A stretch of 64,000 bases of DNA from Bilifractor porci (GTDB lineage: Bacteria; Bacillota; Clostridia; Lachnospirales; Lachnospiraceae), in the NCBI RefSeq assembly GCF_009696005.1, contig NZ_VUMV01000010.1:1-64000 (forward strand), written 5' to 3'. The notes under the pieces were generated by a model. The model was not told where the DNA came from, searched no databases, and saw only the letters and a list, made by a program, of their open reading frames with translations. How positions within the stretch are numbered: position 1 is the stretch's first letter; each line of letters opens with the position of its first letter. Positions 61,101 through 64,000 of the stretch are shown piece after piece. The position numbers and the translations under genes were made by a program.

Positions 61101-61868
61101 ACAAACTGTGAATATGACAGCGCCCGTGCCTTCGAGCGGGCCGGAGCTAAAACCATCACCCGTGTGTTCCGGAATCTGACCGCGCAGGATATTACGGATT
61201 CGGTTGAGATGTTCCGTGATGCCATCCGGCAGTCACAGATTATTATGTTCCCGGGCGGCTTCTCTGCCGGCGACGAGCCGGACGGTTCCGCGAAGTTTTT
61301 TGCGACCGCTTTTCAGAATCAGGTGATTAAGGATGAGGTGATGGAGCTTCTGAACGGAAGAGACGGCCTTGTGCTTGGCATCTGCAATGGGTTCCAGGCT
61401 CTGATCAAGCTCGGACTGGTACCCTATGGGGAAATTACCGGCCAGAAGGAGGATTCTCCGACCCTGACATTTAATACTATCGGCAGACATATTTCCAAGA
61501 TGGCCTATATCCGGGTGGTTTCCGACAAGTCGCCGTGGCTGCAGGAGGCCAGTCTGGGCGGGGTTTACACCAATCCCGCATCCCACGGAGAGGGACGGTT
61601 TGTGTGCAGCCGGGAGTGGCTGGAGAAGCTGCAGGACAACGGGCAGATTGCCACCAGGTACTGTGACGCGGACGGAAACTTTACCGGGGATGAATACTGG
61701 AACATCAATGGATCCTACTTCAATATTGAGGGAATCACAAGCCCGGACGGACGGGTGTTGGGAAAAATGACACATTCCGAGCGCCGCGGCGACGGAGTAG
61801 CCATCAATATATACGGGGAGCAGGATCTCAAAATCTTCGAGTCCGGCGTCCGTTACTTTACTGTATAA
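58101..61868 (+). CDS. purL: Phosphoribosylformylglycinamidine synthase, single chain
   Basis: 1255 aa, the large fused form common in Clostridia and Proteobacteria. N-terminal PurS-like domain to ~190, two AIRS-like synthase halves (DTYWSDHCRHTTF; FKNETHNHPTEIEPFGGAATC; GAGGVSVAIGELAPG; GASTLMPYGG-type region), and a C-terminal class-I glutaminase with nucleophile Cys1095 (GICNGFQAL) and the His/Glu pair (SHGEGRF). Step 4 of purine synthesis: FGAR to FGAM with glutamine and ATP. No other pur gene is adjacent. Confidence 0.97.
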   Translation: MSKVRRVYVEKKPEFAVAAKELSHEIRHYMGIPAVSGVRILIRYDIEGISDEVFEKACHVVFAEPPVDILYHEEFPLDDHSHVFSVEYLPGQFDQRADSAVQCISFLKEDEKPLIRTATTYVIEGDVTEEQMETIRSHCINPVDSREAGSEKPETLVMDFPEPADVKTFDGFQGMGEVQLKELYDSLNLAMTFRDFQFIQNYFRDEEKRDPTVTEIRVLDTYWSDHCRHTTFATELKDIELGEGDLKDPIQKSLERYINDHRVLYKGREDKYLCLMDLACLAAKKLKADGKLTDQEESDEINACSIVVPVDVDGSYEEWLINFKNETHNHPTEIEPFGGAATCLGGAIRDPLSGRTYVYQAMRVTGAADPTAPASQTLEGKLPQKTLTRGAAKGYSSYGNQVGLATGYVKEIYHPQYVAKRMEIGAVMGAAPRKAVIRENSDPGDVIILLGGRTGRDGIGGATGSSKAHKTSSLETCGAEVQKGNAPTERKIQRMFRRPEVSSIIKKCNDFGAGGVSVAIGELAPGLQVDLDKVPKKYEGLDGTELAISESQERMAVVVDPKDADRFLAYAHEENLEAVKVAVVTEEPRLVLNWRGKAVVNLSRAFLDTNGAHQETGVFVDIPNKKDSALKRCPDVPDVKKAWLDALSDLNCCSQKGLVEMFDSSIGAASTLMPYGGKYQLTETQSMVAKVPVPDGKTNTVTMMSYGFDPYLSSWSPYHGAVYAVTESMAKIVAGGGDFRKLHFTFQEYFRRMDERPERWSQPLAALLGAYEAQIEYGLASIGGKDSMSGTFNDIDVPPTLVSFAVDVAQIKDIITPEMKNPGDRLVWVRIPRDGNELPDYGGVMDLYDRVHQDMQAGRVKAAYALDRFGIAPALSKMAFGNRLGFKIEHSVDARDLFSPAFGDLVMEVPADQVGSLACTYTLIGEVLSEPEFQYGPAVLKEEEALKAWNGKLSSVFRMVSDAAHVDLDVPDQGVYHAPDVAVCSHKLGQPTAFIPVFPGTNCEYDSARAFERAGAKTITRVFRNLTAQDITDSVEMFRDAIRQSQIIMFPGGFSAGDEPDGSAKFFATAFQNQVIKDEVMELLNGRDGLVLGICNGFQALIKLGLVPYGEITGQKEDSPTLTFNTIGRHISKMAYIRVVSDKSPWLQEASLGGVYTNPASHGEGRFVCSREWLEKLQDNGQIATRYCDADGNFTGDEYWNINGSYFNIEGITSPDGRVLGKMTHSERRGDGVAINIYGEQDLKIFESGVRYFTV

Positions 61869-62116
61869 GTCCAGTCGCAAAGCAGGGGCGGGCGCATGCT
61901 TGCATGCAAGACCGGGCGTGCTTTAGCGACGACAACAAGTATGAGCATGGAGTGACGCGTCAGCGGCACGGAAATGCGAATACTTGTTAGCGGTGCGAGA
62001 GCTGCCGGAGGCAGCGAAGCAGCGCGGAGGGACTTATACAGGCAGATCATAAAACGACAACAGGTATTTATAAGGATTCACATTGTATGCAGAATTGTGC
62101 CGGCGAAGCCGGCACA
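61861..62116 (+). ncRNA. Highly structured element after purL (candidate RNA or palindromic repeat)
   Basis: Outer stem TGTATAAGTCC (~61862-61872) / GGACTTATACA (~62031-62041) overlaps the purL stop. Inside: GTCGCAAAGCA / TGCTTTAGCGAC, GCTTGCATGCAAG, AACAAGTAT / ATACTTGTT, and GCTGCC-GGA-GGCAGC. Just beyond the outer stem are a second ACGACAACA-type copy and a perfect hairpin TGTGCCGGC-GAA-GCCGGCACA (~62096-62116) without a T run. At least five helices in ~250 nt; no coding frame is evident. Could be a structured ncRNA, a MITE-like mobile element or a regulator of the next gene. Confidence 0.55.
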
Positions 62117-62150
62117 GCTTATCTAATTGAAGGAGGTCAGGAGGTTTTTC

Positions 62151-63482
62151 ATGGAAGGCTCTCTAGCAGGGCGAATAGTACTGCAGCTTGTCTTAATTGC
62201 GGTTAATGCGGTTTTCGCCTGCGCAGAAATTGCAGTGGTTTCTACTAACGGTATGGAGCTGGAAAAAAAGGAAGAAGAGGGGGACAGCCGCGCAAAGGTA
62301 TTGCGTAAGCTGACCAAAGTGCCTGCGCGGTTTCTTGCGACGATTCAGGTTGCCATCACACTTTCCGGTTTTCTGGGAAGCGCGTTTGCGGCGGACGGGT
62401 TTGCTCCGCTGATTGTTTCTGCGTTTGCGTCCATTCACATCAACATTTCGCCGTCTGTGGCGATTATCCTGGTAACCGTGCTGATTTCCTATCTGACGTT
62501 GATTTTCGGCGAACTGGTACCCAAACGGCTGGCCATGAAAAATCCGGAGAAGGTCTCTCTTGGGATGGCAAAGATGCTTTACGGCGTCTATATCATCTTT
62601 TATCCGCTGGTGGCGCTGTGCACCGTTTCGACAAATGGAGTTCTGCGCCTTCTGGGGGTAGATCCCAATGAAGATGAGAATCAGGTCACGGAGGAGCAGA
62701 TCCGTATGCTGGTGGATGCCGGCAATGAGAAGGGAACCATTGACACCGATGAGAGGGAAATGATTCAGAACGTCTTTGAGTTTGATGACATTTCCGCGGA
62801 TGAAATCTGCACACACAGGAAGGATGTGACCATCCTGTACACGGATGACTCCATGGAGGAATGGAAGAAGCTGATTCACAAGAGCAGGCACACGCATTTT
62901 CCGGTGTGCCGCGACACGGCGGATCATGTGATCGGCGTTCTGGACGCGAAAGATTTCTTCCGCCTGTATGGAACCTGTTCTAAGGATGAAATGCTGGCAA
63001 GGGCCGTGGATCCTGCGTATTTTGTGCCGGGGACGGTCCGGGCGGACATTTTGTTCCAGCACATGAAAAAATCCGGCCATTATTTTGCGGTGGTTCTGGA
63101 TGAGTACGGCGGCATGGACGGTATTATTTCCCTGAAAGACCTGATGGAACAGCTGGTCGGCGATCTGGTGGAGGATGATGAGGTAGCCCGTCCGGAGGAT
63201 ATTGTGAAAATATCGGATACCATGTGGCGTATTCAGGGAAGCGCCTCACTGGATGATGTCGCGGATGAGCTGGATGTCGATCTGCCGGTGGACGAGTACG
63301 ATACCTTCAGCGGCTATATTTTCGGCGTGCTCGGTTCGGTTCCCGATGACGGGAGCCGCTTTGAGCTGGATTCCGACGGCCTTCACATCCGTGTTTTCAA
63401 GGTGAAGGATCACATGGTGGAGGGAGCCATTGTCACAAAGGTTGTGAAAAAGACAGAGGATGAGCAGATTCTTGCAAAATAA
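62151..63482 (+). CDS. CNNM/CorC (hemolysin) family transporter-like protein
   Basis: 443 aa from ATG 62151 with SD CAGGAGG; an upstream TTG at 62127 has a weaker context. DUF21 transmembrane domain (four helices, ~8-190), two CBS domains (~205-330; THFPVCRDTADHVIGVLDAKDF) and a CorC_HlyC C-terminal domain (MWRIQGSASLDDVADELDVD). The family is linked to Mg2+ export and cation homeostasis. Confidence 0.93.
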   Translation: MEGSLAGRIVLQLVLIAVNAVFACAEIAVVSTNGMELEKKEEEGDSRAKVLRKLTKVPARFLATIQVAITLSGFLGSAFAADGFAPLIVSAFASIHINISPSVAIILVTVLISYLTLIFGELVPKRLAMKNPEKVSLGMAKMLYGVYIIFYPLVALCTVSTNGVLRLLGVDPNEDENQVTEEQIRMLVDAGNEKGTIDTDEREMIQNVFEFDDISADEICTHRKDVTILYTDDSMEEWKKLIHKSRHTHFPVCRDTADHVIGVLDAKDFFRLYGTCSKDEMLARAVDPAYFVPGTVRADILFQHMKKSGHYFAVVLDEYGGMDGIISLKDLMEQLVGDLVEDDEVARPEDIVKISDTMWRIQGSASLDDVADELDVDLPVDEYDTFSGYIFGVLGSVPDDGSRFELDSDGLHIRVFKVKDHMVEGAIVTKVVKKTEDEQILAK

Positions 63483-63508
63483 TTTTCTGTATACTATACT
63501 TTATCCGT

Positions 63509-63540
63509 TCTGCCCGATCTCTGAAGGATTTTCGGGCAGT
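63509..63540 (+). terminator. Hairpin after the CNNM-type gene
   Basis: CTGCCCGA / TTCGGGCAG stem with a ~12-base loop; no T run after it, so termination is uncertain. Confidence 0.45.
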
Positions 63541-63583
63541 CATTGGTGTTACCAAAATTCAGTGAAAAAGAGGGAAGCGTAAG

Positions 63584-64000
63584 ATGGCTTTATTACAGGA
63601 CTGGCAGGCGATTGCCTACAACAAGGACGAGGATAAAAACAAGCTTCAGAAGTTCTGGCAGGATTATTTCCTTCTGGAGAAGGGGATCTACGAGAAACTT
63701 CTGGAAAATCCGGACGAAGCAGTTACCGGTACCGTTAAGGAACTCGCGGACAGATACGGGATAGACGTCATGTCCATGACCGGTTTCCTGGACGGGATCA
63801 ACGACAGCCTGAAGGTGAAGAATCCGATTGAGACCATGAATGAGGATACGGAGGTAAACCTTAATTTCGACAAGGAGCTTCTTTACAGAAACATGGTGGA
63901 TGCCCGCGCGGACTGGCTGTATAATCTTCCGGCATGGGACAACATTTTTACGCCGGAGCGGAAAAAAGAACTCTATCAGGAGGCAAAAAAGGCCGGAACC
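63584..64000 (+). CDS. Conserved hypothetical protein, 5' part (runs off the window)
   Basis: 139 codons open to the window end, SD AGGGAAGCG. Starts MALLQDWQAIAYNKDEDKNK and is helical and acidic, with LPAWDNIFTPERKKELYQEA near the break. In related Firmicute proteins this type of helical domain is often followed by a SEC-C zinc-binding tail; that is recollection, not visible here. Confidence 0.75.
   Translation, partial: MALLQDWQAIAYNKDEDKNKLQKFWQDYFLLEKGIYEKLLENPDEAVTGTVKELADRYGIDVMSMTGFLDGINDSLKVKNPIETMNEDTEVNLNFDKELLYRNMVDARADWLYNLPAWDNIFTPERKKELYQEAKKAGT

Overview
The window looks like chromosomal DNA of an anaerobic Gram-positive Firmicute, most likely a gut Lachnospiraceae/Clostridia member. 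The basis is mid-range GC, strong AGGAGG-type ribosome binding sites, rpsB-tsf, an L-serine dehydratase split into SdaAB/SdaAA, single-chain PurL, Feo iron uptake, DUF975, ChW-repeat and C_GCAxxG-type proteins. No species call is possible from the sequence alone.

Layout. 1-576: 3' end of a 23S rRNA gene, then tRNA-Asn, tRNA-Glu and tRNA-Cys. 770-4052: a membrane-anchored sugar O-acetyltransferase fusion, then rpsB-tsf. 4100-19049: a 15-kb region under two cobalamin riboswitches. The first riboswitch precedes two large secreted receptor-like proteins and a lipoprotein binding protein. The second precedes a NifH-like ATPase, a single-chain nitrogenase-component-1-like protein, and a complete iron-complex/corrinoid-type ABC importer (binding lipoprotein, permease, ATPase). 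19059-28027: LysR regulator, L-serine dehydratase with convergent ridA, a lipoprotein nuclease, a CsoR-family protein, a DUF3786 protein, a Gfo/Idh/MocA oxidoreductase and an NhaC antiporter. 28477-37133: cardiolipin synthase, a ClpX with an acidic N-terminal extension, the feo cluster (FeoB-associated Cys-rich protein, FeoA, FeoA, FeoB), an HMA-like protein, a NifX-like protein and a DUF975 membrane protein.

37230-46735 is the accessory part. It holds an AT-richer remnant of what looks like an E2-like (CBASS-type) gene, an ABC transporter pair, an antitoxin with a truncated YoeB-like toxin, a minus-strand DNA-damage-type module (XRE regulator, ImmA/IrrE protease, Y-family polymerase, YolD-like protein, SRAP protein) and a decayed EAL gene. 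46794-64000 is ordinary core: a Cys-rich redox protein, DUF362 ferredoxin-like protein, ferritin, phosphofructokinase, DegV, HAD phosphatase, UDP-galactopyranose mutase, PcrA, GDPD, PAP2, PurL, a CNNM/CorC protein and a truncated last gene. A strongly folded 250-nt element follows purL.

The main candidate for an undescribed system is 4146-19049. Two cobalamin riboswitches appear to co-regulate a cell-surface capture apparatus, two binding lipoproteins, an importer and a two-gene nitrogenase-like reductase. The simplest reading is acquisition plus reductive processing of a corrinoid or related tetrapyrrole. That reading is inference from riboswitch and gene context, not a demonstrated function.
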